DNA of 64,000 bases from Phenylobacterium aquaticum (GTDB lineage Bacteria; Pseudomonadota; Alphaproteobacteria; Caulobacterales; Caulobacteraceae): contig CANCJJ010000006.1 in assembly GCA_947378305.1 (NCBI GenBank), forward strand, positions 1-64,000, given 5' to 3'. Below are positions 1-7,796 of this stretch, piece by piece (position 1 is the stretch's first letter; every line of letters starts with the position of its first letter). Position numbers and translations under genes: made by a program. A model generated the notes under the pieces. It ran no database searches. It was not told the origin of the DNA and worked only from the letters and a program-made list of their open reading frames with translations.

Positions 1-629
1 CCCACATGCACCTTGCGCGCGACAACCGGCGGCGGCGGGCCAGCCCCCAGAAACCCATTCAACAATCCCAGCACCGCGCCGGGATCGGCCAGCAGGTCCT
101 CGGCCTTCAGCACCCGCACCTGGTCCCGGGGAAACAGGGCAAACACCCGGGCCAGCTGGTCGGCATAGAACCCCCGCTCCACATAGGAAAATTCCCTGTG
201 ATGGCCCCAGGGCTCGGCGTCAAACAGCCTCTGGCGGCCTTTGCGAATGCACCAGCCAAAGTCATGGGTCTCCACCCCGCGTCCGGTCTCCATGCGCCAA
301 TGCGACCAGGCCCGCGCCACGGGATCGCGCAACATAAAGACCAGCTTCACCTTGGGATTATAGGCCGCAATCCGCTCCAGACTTCCCGGCCAATAGGCAT
401 AGATGGGCGTGGCCTCTCCCCTCAGATCGGGGCCGTCAGAGGCAAAATGGGCGTGATAGGGGCCATAATCCGGCACCCGCCAGTCCCGCCCCTCGTCGTC
501 GAAGAAGTGAACCTCCTTCACGTCGGAAAGATTATAGGCCGGGTCATCCGACAGATAGTCAAACAGCGCCGTTGTGCCCGCCTTCTGGGCACCGATAATC
601 ATGAACCGGACGAGGGGGGCAGGGGTCAT
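1..629 (-). CDS. Sulfotransferase domain protein, C-terminus beyond window edge
   Basis: The reading frame opens at an ATG (627-629) and runs off the left edge, so only about 209 N-terminal residues are visible. Close to the N-terminus is IGAQKAGTTAL, the 5'-phosphosulfate loop of PAPS-dependent sulfotransferases. About 100 residues in is a block containing LVFMLRDPVARAWSHW, matching the 3'-phosphate-binding region of the same fold. The family transfers sulfate from PAPS to carbohydrate or other acceptors. The gene is divergent from the nucleotide-sugar operon starting at 767, so sulfation of a surface glycan is a reasonable inference, but the acceptor cannot be read from the sequence. No signal peptide or membrane segment is seen. 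Confidence 0.85.
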   Translation of the reverse strand, partial: MTPAPLVRFMIIGAQKAGTTALFDYLSDDPAYNLSDVKEVHFFDDEGRDWRVPDYGPYHAHFASDGPDLRGEATPIYAYWPGSLERIAAYNPKVKLVFMLRDPVARAWSHWRMETGRGVETHDFGWCIRKGRQRLFDAEPWGHHREFSYVERGFYADQLARVFALFPRDQVRVLKAEDLLADPGAVLGLLNGFLGAGPPPPVVARKVHV

Positions 630-766
630 GGAACCTTCGAGCTTACGGTCTGGTCATGATACGGCTTCATGCGGTATTCCAAAGCGGCTAATAGGAATTT
701 GGGCACGCCCTGTGCCCCTTGAGGACGAGGCACTTGGCACACACGGCTGACAAATCTGCCCATGGG

Positions 767-1540
767 ATGAAGGCCGTCATTCTGGCCGGCGGTCTCGGCA
801 CGCGCATCTCCGAAGAAAGCCACCTTCGGCCCAAGCCCATGATCGAAATCGGCGGTCGGCCGATTCTCTGGCACATCATGAAGCTGTTTTCCCATTATGG
901 CGTCACCGAGTTCATTATCTGCCTGGGTTACAAGGGCTATGTGATCAAGGAGTATTTCGCCAACTACGTCCTGCACAATGCCGATCTTACCGTCGATCTG
1001 GCCAAGGGGGCGGTGGAATATCACGCCACGAATCACGAGCCCTGGCGCGTCACCCTGGTCGATACCGGGGCCGAGACCATGACCGGCGGGCGCCTGAAGC
1101 GCGTGGCCAGCTATCTCGAACCGGGCAAGCCCTTCTTCTTCACCTATGGTGACGGGGTGGCCGATGTGGACATTGCCGCCCTGGCCGCCTTTCACAAGGC
1201 CCATGGCAAGCCCGCCACCGTCACCGCCGTCTCGCCGCCGGGCCGCTACGGGGCGCTGGAAATCATTGACGGCGGCGTGCGCCGGTTCGTTGAAAAGCCC
1301 CCCGGTGACGAAGGCCTGATCAATGGCGGCTTTTTTGTCCTCCAGCCCGAGGTCATAGGTCGGGTGACGGGCGACGAAATCCCCTGGGAATCCGAGCCCC
1401 TCCAGGGTCTCGCCCGGGATGGCGAGCTCATGGCCTTCCATCACACCGGTTTCTGGACCGGCATGGATACCCTGCGCGACAAGAACCATCTGGAATCCCT
1501 CTGGGCTGAGGGCCAGGCCCCATGGCGGCTCTGGCCGTGA
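767..1540 (+). CDS. rfbF: Glucose-1-phosphate cytidylyltransferase
   Basis: This enzyme makes CDP-glucose from CTP and glucose-1-phosphate, the first step to CDP-linked deoxysugars. The 257-residue protein begins MKAVILAGGLGTRISEES, the nucleotidyltransferase signature, and continues with RPKPMIEIGGRPILWHIMK, typical of RfbF. Length fits the family. An in-frame start exists further upstream at 719, but the conserved motif starts at this ATG. It is the first gene of a five-gene operon and overlaps the next gene by 19 bases. The leader holds a small hairpin (GGGCAC 701-706 with GTGCCC 712-717) of unknown role. Confidence 0.95.
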   Translation: MKAVILAGGLGTRISEESHLRPKPMIEIGGRPILWHIMKLFSHYGVTEFIICLGYKGYVIKEYFANYVLHNADLTVDLAKGAVEYHATNHEPWRVTLVDTGAETMTGGRLKRVASYLEPGKPFFFTYGDGVADVDIAALAAFHKAHGKPATVTAVSPPGRYGALEIIDGGVRRFVEKPPGDEGLINGGFFVLQPEVIGRVTGDEIPWESEPLQGLARDGELMAFHHTGFWTGMDTLRDKNHLESLWAEGQAPWRLWP

Positions 1541-2601
1541 CCCGACCCAATCCGGCCTTCTGGGCAGGCAAGCGGGTTCTCCTGACCGGTCATACCGGGT
1601 TCAAGGGCGGCTGGGCCGCGATCTGGCTGGCCCATCTGGGGGCAGAGGTCACAGGCCTCTCCCTGGCCCCGGACCAGAGCCCCGCCCTCTTTGACCTGGC
1701 GGGGGTGGAAAACCTGACCCGGTCATCCCGCCTGATCGACCTGCGCGATGCCGCCGCCGTCGAGGCTGCCCTGTCAGGTCAGGCCTTCGACCTGGTCCTG
1801 CACATGGCCGCCCAGCCCATTGTCCGCACCTCGATCGAAGACCCCCTGGCCACCTTCTCCGCCAATATCATGGGCACGGCCCATCTGCTCCAGGCCCTGC
1901 GCGCCCAGACCGCCTTGCAGGCCGTCCTCGTCGTCACCTCCGACAAGGTCTATGCCAATGCCGAAACCGGCCGGGCCTTTGTCGAAACCGATGCCCTGGG
2001 CGGCAAGGACCCCTATTCCGCCTCCAAGGCCGCCGCTGAAATCGTCACCCAGAGTTTCGCCCGCAGCTATTTCGACCGGGCCGGGGTGCCCGTGGCGACC
2101 GCCCGGGGCGGCAATGTCATTGGCGGCGGCGACTTTTCCCGCGACCGGATCGTCGCCGACATTGTCCGGGCTGGACAGGCCCAGGGCCAGACCGTCCTGC
2201 GCCATCCCGACTCCACCCGCCCCTGGCAGCATGTCCTCGACTGTGTGGCGGGCTATCTCGTCTATCTGGAACACCTGGCCACCGATCCTGCCACCCCGCG
2301 CGCCTTGAACTTCGGGCCGCGCCCGGGTGGCCCCGAGGTCAGTGTCGGCGAGCTGGCGACCCGCGCGGTTCAGGCCCTGGGGGCCAGGCCTTGGCGGCAT
2401 GAACCCGATCCCGCCTCCCTTGAGGCCCGCAGTCTGGGCATTGATGCCAGCCTGACCCGAAGCCTGCTGAAATTTGAAAGCCAGCTCGACGCCCCCGAGG
2501 CCATCGACTGGACCATGGACTGGTATCGCCGTCAGGGTGAGGGTGCCGACGCCCTTGGCTTGTGTCGCGACCAGATTGCGAGATACGAAGGCCTGTCATG
2601 A
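1522..2601 (+). CDS. rfbG: CDP-glucose 4,6-dehydratase
   Basis: A short-chain dehydrogenase/reductase-type enzyme that converts CDP-glucose to CDP-4-keto-6-deoxyglucose using bound NAD. The 359-residue protein has the Rossmann loop LLTGHTGFKGGWAA near residue 20, the VVTSDKVY block after it, and the catalytic YSASKAAAE (YxxxK) in the middle, followed by ARGGNVIGGGD, which is characteristic of this dehydratase. It overlaps rfbF by 19 bases, and its TGA overlaps the ATG of the methyltransferase, indicating translational coupling. Together with RfbF it fixes the nucleotide carrier of the pathway as CDP rather than dTDP. Confidence 0.95.
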   Translation: MAALAVTRPNPAFWAGKRVLLTGHTGFKGGWAAIWLAHLGAEVTGLSLAPDQSPALFDLAGVENLTRSSRLIDLRDAAAVEAALSGQAFDLVLHMAAQPIVRTSIEDPLATFSANIMGTAHLLQALRAQTALQAVLVVTSDKVYANAETGRAFVETDALGGKDPYSASKAAAEIVTQSFARSYFDRAGVPVATARGGNVIGGGDFSRDRIVADIVRAGQAQGQTVLRHPDSTRPWQHVLDCVAGYLVYLEHLATDPATPRALNFGPRPGGPEVSVGELATRAVQALGARPWRHEPDPASLEARSLGIDASLTRSLLKFESQLDAPEAIDWTMDWYRRQGEGADALGLCRDQIARYEGLS

Positions 2602-3836
2602 CCGCCCCCGCCTGCCGCTTCTGCCATGCCCCCCTGACCCAGGACTTTGTCGACCTGGGCAGCCAGCCCCTGGCCAATTCCTACCTGACCGCCGCCCAGC
2701 TCGAAGCCGGGGTCGAGGCCAGCTATCCCCTGCATACCCGGGTCTGTGGCCAGTGCTTCCTGGTCCAGGCAGACAACCCCGTCGCCGCCGACGCCATTTT
2801 CGATGATGGCTATGCCTATTTCTCCTCCTATTCCGAGAGCTGGGTCGCCCATGCCCGCCGGTATGCCGAGGCCATGACCGCCCGCTTCGCCCTGGGCCCG
2901 CAGTCCCGGGTGATCGAGGTGGCCAGCAATGACGGCTATCTGCTCCAGCATTTTGCCGCCCTGGGAATTCCGGTTCTGGGCATAGAGCCCACGGCCAATA
3001 CCGCCCAGGCCGCGATCGAGCGGGGCGTTCCGACCGAAGTGATCTTCTTCAATGATGCCACCGGCCGGGATCTGGCGGCACGCGGCCTGACCGCCGACCT
3101 CATGGCCGCCAATAATGTGCTGGCCCATGTGCCGGACATTGGCGACTTCGTGGCGGGCTTTCCCCATGTGCTGAAGCCGCAAGGCGTGCTGACCTTTGAA
3201 TTCCCCCACCTCCTGAACCTGATCGAAAAGGTCCAGTTCGACACCATCTATCACGAGCACTTCTCCTACCTGTCCCTGCTGGCGGTGGAAAACGTCCTGC
3301 GCTCGCGCAAGCTGCGGCCCTTCGATGTCGAGCTGATGACCACCCACGGCGGGTCCTTGCGGCTCTTTTGCTGCCACGAGGTAGCGGACCATCCGGAAAC
3401 CCGGGCCTTGGCCGACCTGCGCGCCCGAGAACAGGCGGCGGGTCTGGATCGTCTGGAAACCTATGGCGGGTTCGCCGACCGGGTGGCCAGGGTCCGCAAG
3501 GACTTCCTGGCCTTTCTCGCCAGGGCCAAGGCCGAGGGCAAGCGGGTGGCGGCCTATGGGGCGGCGGCCAAGGGCAATACCTTCCTCAACCATGCCGGGG
3601 TCGGCACCGACGACATTGTCGCCTGTTTCGATGCCAATCCCCACAAGCAGGACCGCTATCTGCCGGGCAGTCACATTCCGGTCTATTCCCCCGAGCGGGT
3701 GGCCGAAATTCAGCCAGACTATCTGATGATCCTGCCCTGGAACCTCAAGGACGAGATCATGGGCCAGCTTGCCCACATTCGCACCTGGGGGGGCAAGTTC
3801 GTCACCGTCGCCCCCGAGCCCAAGGTCTGGGACTGA
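2598..3836 (+). CDS. NDP-hexose C-methyltransferase (TylC3/NovU-type)
   Basis: The 412-residue protein has three parts. An N-terminal zinc-binding region carries CxxC pairs (C6/C9 and one in TRVCGQCF). A Rossmann SAM-binding domain contains VIEVASNDGYLLQ. The C-terminal domain carries YGAAAKGNTFLNHAG, as in sugar C-methyltransferases. The segment YHEHFSYLSL contains the Glu-His pair described as catalytic in TylC3-type 3-C-methyltransferases. These enzymes methylate a 4-keto-6-deoxy NDP-sugar, here probably the CDP-4-keto-6-deoxyglucose made upstream. The start ATG overlaps the rfbG stop (ATGA), and the stop overlaps the next start (TGATG). The exact carbon methylated is an inference. Confidence 0.88.
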   Translation: MTAPACRFCHAPLTQDFVDLGSQPLANSYLTAAQLEAGVEASYPLHTRVCGQCFLVQADNPVAADAIFDDGYAYFSSYSESWVAHARRYAEAMTARFALGPQSRVIEVASNDGYLLQHFAALGIPVLGIEPTANTAQAAIERGVPTEVIFFNDATGRDLAARGLTADLMAANNVLAHVPDIGDFVAGFPHVLKPQGVLTFEFPHLLNLIEKVQFDTIYHEHFSYLSLLAVENVLRSRKLRPFDVELMTTHGGSLRLFCCHEVADHPETRALADLRAREQAAGLDRLETYGGFADRVARVRKDFLAFLARAKAEGKRVAAYGAAAKGNTFLNHAGVGTDDIVACFDANPHKQDRYLPGSHIPVYSPERVAEIQPDYLMILPWNLKDEIMGQLAHIRTWGGKFVTVAPEPKVWD

Positions 3837-4369
3837 TGCGCTTTACCCCGACTGCGATTGCCGGGGCCGTCATTGTCGAGCCCGACATGATGACGGACGA
3901 AAGGGGGGGCTTTGGCCGGGTCCAGTGTCCCGCAGACTTCGCCGCCGCCGGTCATCCTTTCCTGCCCAGCCAGGCCAGCCTGTCGCGCAATCCCCGCGCC
4001 CTGACCCTGCGCGGCATGCACTACCAGAACCCGCCCCATGACGAGACCAAGCTGGTCCGGGTGGCCCGGGGCCGCATATTTGACGTGGCCGTCGATCTTC
4101 GGCCTGACAGCCCGACCTATCTGTCCTGGACCGGGGTGGAGCTGTCCGGCGACAATGCCCGGGCCTTCCTCATCGGTCCCGGCCTCGCCCACGGCTTCCT
4201 GACCCTCGAAGACCATACCGATGTCTATTACCAGATCGACCGCATGTTCGAGCCCGGTCACGGCCAGGGTGTGCGCTGGAATGATCCGGCCTTCGCCATT
4301 GTCTGGCCCGATACGCCCCGGCTCATGTCGGACCGCGATGCGGGCTATCCCGACCACCGGGTGAGCTGA
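3836..4369 (+). CDS. RmlC-like NDP-4-keto-6-deoxysugar 3,5-epimerase
   Basis: This cupin-fold epimerase has 177 residues, the usual RmlC length. Visible family motifs are TDERGGFGRV near the N-terminus, LRGMHYQNPPHDETKLVR with the catalytic-base His, GRIFDVAVDLR, HGFLTLEDHTDVYYQ and RWNDPAF near the C-terminus. RmlC epimerises C3 and C5 of dTDP-4-keto-6-deoxyglucose; given its operon partners, a C-methylated CDP-4-keto sugar is the likelier substrate. It starts one base inside the methyltransferase stop. Whether it acts at C3, C5 or both cannot be decided from sequence. Confidence 0.88.
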   Translation: MRFTPTAIAGAVIVEPDMMTDERGGFGRVQCPADFAAAGHPFLPSQASLSRNPRALTLRGMHYQNPPHDETKLVRVARGRIFDVAVDLRPDSPTYLSWTGVELSGDNARAFLIGPGLAHGFLTLEDHTDVYYQIDRMFEPGHGQGVRWNDPAFAIVWPDTPRLMSDRDAGYPDHRVS

Positions 4370-4373
4370 CCCC

Positions 4374-5330
4374 ATGGCCCGCATCCTGCTCACCGGGGCA
4401 AGTGCCTTTACCGGCCTGTGGATTGCCGAGGCCCTGGCCCGGGCCGGGCATCACGTCCTGGCCCCCTTGCGCCGCCCGCTGTCGGACTATTCGGGTCTGC
4501 GCCGGGACCGGGTGGTCCGGCTGGCGGCCAGTGCCCAGGTCGTCTTCGACGCCCCCTTCGCTTCGCCCCGCTTCATGGACCTCATGGCCCCCGGGGCCGT
4601 CGATCTCCTGGCCCACCATGCCGCCGACATTCCCAACTACCGGGCCGCCGACTACGACGCCATTGCCGGCATGGTTCGCAATACCGACGGCGCGCGGGAG
4701 GTGCTTGCCGCCCTGGCGCGCGCGGGCGGGCAGGCCGTCATCGCCACCGGCACCTTCTTCGAGCCCGGCGAGGGCGGGTCCGGCCCCGATGCCCTGGCCG
4801 TCAGTCCCTATGGTCTGTCCAAGGGCCTGACCAATCTGGCCCTGCATCATCTGGCCGCCTGGGAAGGTCTCGACTTCGCGAAATTCGTCATCCCCAGCCC
4901 CTTCGGCGAGATGGAGGAGGGGCGGCTGGGCTGGTCCCTCTTCCAGGCCTGGTTCGCGGGCCAGCCCGGCGTGATCCGCACCCCCCGCTATGTCCGCGAC
5001 AACATCCCCGTCCCCCTCATGGCCGGTGCCTATGCGGACCTCGCCGCCAGGGTCCTCGCCGAGCCCGGCCGCCCCCACCTCGCCCGCCCCTCCGGCTTCG
5101 TCGGCACCCAGGGCGACTTCGCCCAGAGGCTGGCCCGGGAGGCCCGGTCAAGGCTCGATTTGCCCTGTCAGGTCGAGCTTCTGGCCCAATCCGAATTTGC
5201 CGAACCCGAGGTGCGCGTTAACGCGCAATCCTGCATCACAAAAGACTGGGATGGCCCCGGATTCTGGGACGGGTATGTCCAGTACTACCGCGAACTCGCG
5301 GCAGGAAACCGGCTTACGTCCCCCGCCTAA
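4374..5330 (+). CDS. NAD(P)-dependent epimerase/dehydratase, probable 4-ketoreductase
   Basis: A 318-residue extended SDR with the nucleotide-binding loop LLTGASAFTGLW at the N-terminus (GxxxxxG spacing rather than strict GxxGxxG) and the catalytic YGLSK (YxxxK). It follows the epimerase by four bases and ends the sugar operon. The parallel with other deoxysugar routes suggests it reduces the C4 ketone of the CDP sugar to give the final donor; this is inferred from position. Its TAA (5328-5330) overlaps by three bases the stop codon of the convergent O-GlcNAc-transferase-like gene, so no terminator fits between them. Confidence 0.82.
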   Translation: MARILLTGASAFTGLWIAEALARAGHHVLAPLRRPLSDYSGLRRDRVVRLAASAQVVFDAPFASPRFMDLMAPGAVDLLAHHAADIPNYRAADYDAIAGMVRNTDGAREVLAALARAGGQAVIATGTFFEPGEGGSGPDALAVSPYGLSKGLTNLALHHLAAWEGLDFAKFVIPSPFGEMEEGRLGWSLFQAWFAGQPGVIRTPRYVRDNIPVPLMAGAYADLAARVLAEPGRPHLARPSGFVGTQGDFAQRLAREARSRLDLPCQVELLAQSEFAEPEVRVNAQSCITKDWDGPGFWDGYVQYYRELAAGNRLTSPA

Positions 5331-7603
5331 CCCTTCAGGGCACCCTCGATCATGGCGTAGTAATCCACCGCAAACTGGCGCGGATCGCCCAGGGGGCTGG
5401 CCTTGAGCCGGGCGCGCATGCCCCGCCGCAATTCCCCGATTCTCGCCGGATTGTTCGCGAGTTTGACGGCAATATCGACGTAGTCCTCGACGGATTCCGC
5501 ACACAAATCGCCCAGGTCGACATTGTGCAGCACCGAATAGCTCAGCCGCTCAAACACCGCCGCCCCGACCTTGGTCACCACAGGAACCCCCATCCAGAGT
5601 GACTCGCACGTCGTCGTCCCCCCGGTCTGCGGGAAGGTGTCCAGGGAAATATCCATCTGATTATAAAAGGGAAGGTGTCGTCCTCGAACCGGCTGGAACA
5701 GGACCCGGTCCCCGCTGACCCCCTCGGCCGCAAAGACAGCGCGGATATTCGCACAGAAGGTCGGCGTCGCCCCCTCCGGCCGCACGAACAGGAATTTCGA
5801 CCCCGGCGTTCGCGCCACAGCTCGCGCCCAGGCCGATACGACTTCCCTACCGTATTTATACGGATTATTGGCGGTTCCGAAGGTCACAAACCCGTTGCGC
5901 TCCACCGGTGCCACCGGGTCCACCGCCGGCTCCTCCCGGAAGGCCCTCTCCCCCAGAGAATACCAAGCCTTCGGCAAAATCATTGGTTTTTCAATAACTA
6001 AAGCCGGGTCCTCCGGAGTCATCCAGGGGTCCAGCACCAGATAATCGATCGTGCTCAACCCCGCCGAATGCGGATACCCCACCCAACTCGCCTGAACCGG
6101 CGCCGGCTTGAAAGCCATGACACTCAGCTTGTTCATATGGGTCGATCCACCCAGCTCGATCAGCATGTCCAGCTGGTCGTCGGCGATCAGTTGGGCCGCA
6201 TCTCGATCGGTGATGTCCTTGACCCAGCGGAAGCCGTCAACCCATTCGGTGATCTGTTTCTGGGTCGGATCTTCGTCGCCCTGGTACCAGGAATAACAAT
6301 AGATTTCAAAGCGTTCCCGGTCGTAATACTGGAACAGGGGCAGGGCAAAATAGGCCACGGGATGGCCCCTCAGGTCGGAGGACATGAACCCGACCCGGAT
6401 CTTTCCATTGCTGGCCCGGGGCCCGCGCCGGGTGATCGGCTGGCGCGCCGCCGCCGCCTCCGCCAGTCGCCCCCAGATCCGGTGGAGTTCCACGAGTTCC
6501 AGGCGATCTTCCGGCGTTTTCACCCGCGCCAGATGGGCCATTAGCGCGGTGTGGCGCCCGGAATTCGCCCAGGTTCGTCCCACCTCCGAGAAGGTTCCGA
6601 GCTTCTCCAGATCGTCATAGGCCGCGACCCGGACCATGAGTTCATAGACCACCTTAAGGGCCCCCGGCGTCAGGGTTGTCCCGTCAATGGCCCCGCTCAT
6701 GACCTGATAGGCCTGTTCGAGATTAGCCGCCTCATCGCCAAACCGCGACCGGCCAAGGCTTTCGGCATAGGTGACCCGGTATTCCGTATTCTCCGGGCTA
6801 AGCTCAATGGCGCGCCGCAAATGCTCATTGGCCCGGGGGCGGTCATAGTCCACCAGGGTATTGCCCAGCTGATAATGCAGCCAGGGAACATCCGGCGTTA
6901 GCTCGAGCATGGCCATCATCTGCTGCTCGGCCTCGCGCGACTTGCCCGCCCGCCGCAGGTTGGACAGGCGGGCTTCCAGAAGTCGGGGATGGTCCGGATT
7001 GGCCTGAAGGCCGCGATCCAGGACCGCAAGCGCCTCCTCATTGCCCTTGGTGTCGAAAACGAGTCCGGCCAGATCGAGCCAGGCGTCAATCAGGTCGGGC
7101 TTTAGCTTGGTGGCGAGGCTGAACCTCTGCTGTGCCTTGTCCAGATCCCCCGCGAACCAGTAGGCGCGGCCGAGGCTCCGCTGGTGTTCTGCATTGGTCG
7201 GTGCCGATCGGGCCAGTTTCGAAAAGGCCTGGATGGCCGCCGGGTCGCGGCGGTCGTTCAGAACGTTGCCCAGATTTTGCAAGATGGGATCACTCTTGGG
7301 GGCGAGGCGAACACCCCGCTCCAGAGCTGCCTGAGCTTCATCCAGCCGCTTCAGGCGCCGCAAGGCCACGCCGCGAATGTTCCAGAGGTCTGGATCCTTG
7401 GGAAATTGCTCCAGGCCCAGGAGGGACCAATGGGCCGCCAGATCATAATTCTGGTCGCGAATCAGCAGGCCGCCGAAATTCCGATAAACCTGAGCGGGTG
7501 CCTTGGGATCGGCTTCCAGTTGGGCGATGGTAATCCGGATTCCCTCGTCGCGTTTTCCGGCCTTGAACGCCTCATCAGCTTCGGCAAACCGCTTTAAAGG
7601 CAT
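5327..7603 (-). CDS. TPR protein with GT41 O-GlcNAc-transferase-like domain
   Basis: The 758-residue protein has about seven tetratricopeptide repeats in residues 1-300, a linker, and a GT41 (SPINDLY/OGT) glycosyltransferase domain from about residue 400 to the end. Visible GT41 features include RVGFMSSDLRGHPVAYF (His414 in the conserved HP pair), the block around AFKPAPVQASWVGYPHSAG, FVTFGTANNPYKYG, and the UDP-binding stretch with LDTFPQTGGTTTCESLWMG. Such enzymes glycosylate proteins, with the TPRs selecting the target. In Caulobacter the TPR-glycosyltransferase FlmG modifies flagellins, but nothing here shows flagellin as the target. No signal peptide, so cytoplasmic. Confidence 0.88.
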   Translation of the reverse strand: MPLKRFAEADEAFKAGKRDEGIRITIAQLEADPKAPAQVYRNFGGLLIRDQNYDLAAHWSLLGLEQFPKDPDLWNIRGVALRRLKRLDEAQAALERGVRLAPKSDPILQNLGNVLNDRRDPAAIQAFSKLARSAPTNAEHQRSLGRAYWFAGDLDKAQQRFSLATKLKPDLIDAWLDLAGLVFDTKGNEEALAVLDRGLQANPDHPRLLEARLSNLRRAGKSREAEQQMMAMLELTPDVPWLHYQLGNTLVDYDRPRANEHLRRAIELSPENTEYRVTYAESLGRSRFGDEAANLEQAYQVMSGAIDGTTLTPGALKVVYELMVRVAAYDDLEKLGTFSEVGRTWANSGRHTALMAHLARVKTPEDRLELVELHRIWGRLAEAAAARQPITRRGPRASNGKIRVGFMSSDLRGHPVAYFALPLFQYYDRERFEIYCYSWYQGDEDPTQKQITEWVDGFRWVKDITDRDAAQLIADDQLDMLIELGGSTHMNKLSVMAFKPAPVQASWVGYPHSAGLSTIDYLVLDPWMTPEDPALVIEKPMILPKAWYSLGERAFREEPAVDPVAPVERNGFVTFGTANNPYKYGREVVSAWARAVARTPGSKFLFVRPEGATPTFCANIRAVFAAEGVSGDRVLFQPVRGRHLPFYNQMDISLDTFPQTGGTTTCESLWMGVPVVTKVGAAVFERLSYSVLHNVDLGDLCAESVEDYVDIAVKLANNPARIGELRRGMRARLKASPLGDPRQFAVDYYAMIEGALKG

Positions 7604-7737
7604 TCGTTCATCCTGCTTCTAGGCGATGCGCCCCGCGCCCTGCCGGTGCAGGACAAATCCGGTGGTCAATCTACTGGCCAGACGCGCCCGGGACAATCGA
7701 AGACATGGGGCACACCCACTCCGATCCACAATGCGGG

Positions 7738-7759
7738 GTGTAATAATCTTGTCGCAAAT
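7738..7759 (+). promoter_or_regulatory. Candidate Pho box upstream of phoR
   Basis: Two consecutive 11-base units, GTGTAATAATC and TTGTCGCAAAT, resemble the PhoB half-site CTGTCATAAAT (7 and 8 of 11 matches by my count). They end 37 bases before the phoR start. The match is weaker than the site in front of pstC. If real, phoR would be autoregulated by PhoB. Confidence 0.4.
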
Positions 7760-7796
7760 CGCAGGCCTGTTGTAGGGCTGGCCCCCGGAGGATCAT

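Noticed and set aside
701-717. Hairpin GGGCAC/GTGCCC before rfbF as a terminator or riboswitch.
   Set aside because: No U-run follows and the structure is too small for a known riboswitch class.
1-7603. Calling the surface-sugar region a horizontally acquired island.
   Set aside because: Codon use and base composition look like the rest of the window, and there is no integrase, tRNA or transposase at its edges, although the left boundary is outside the window.
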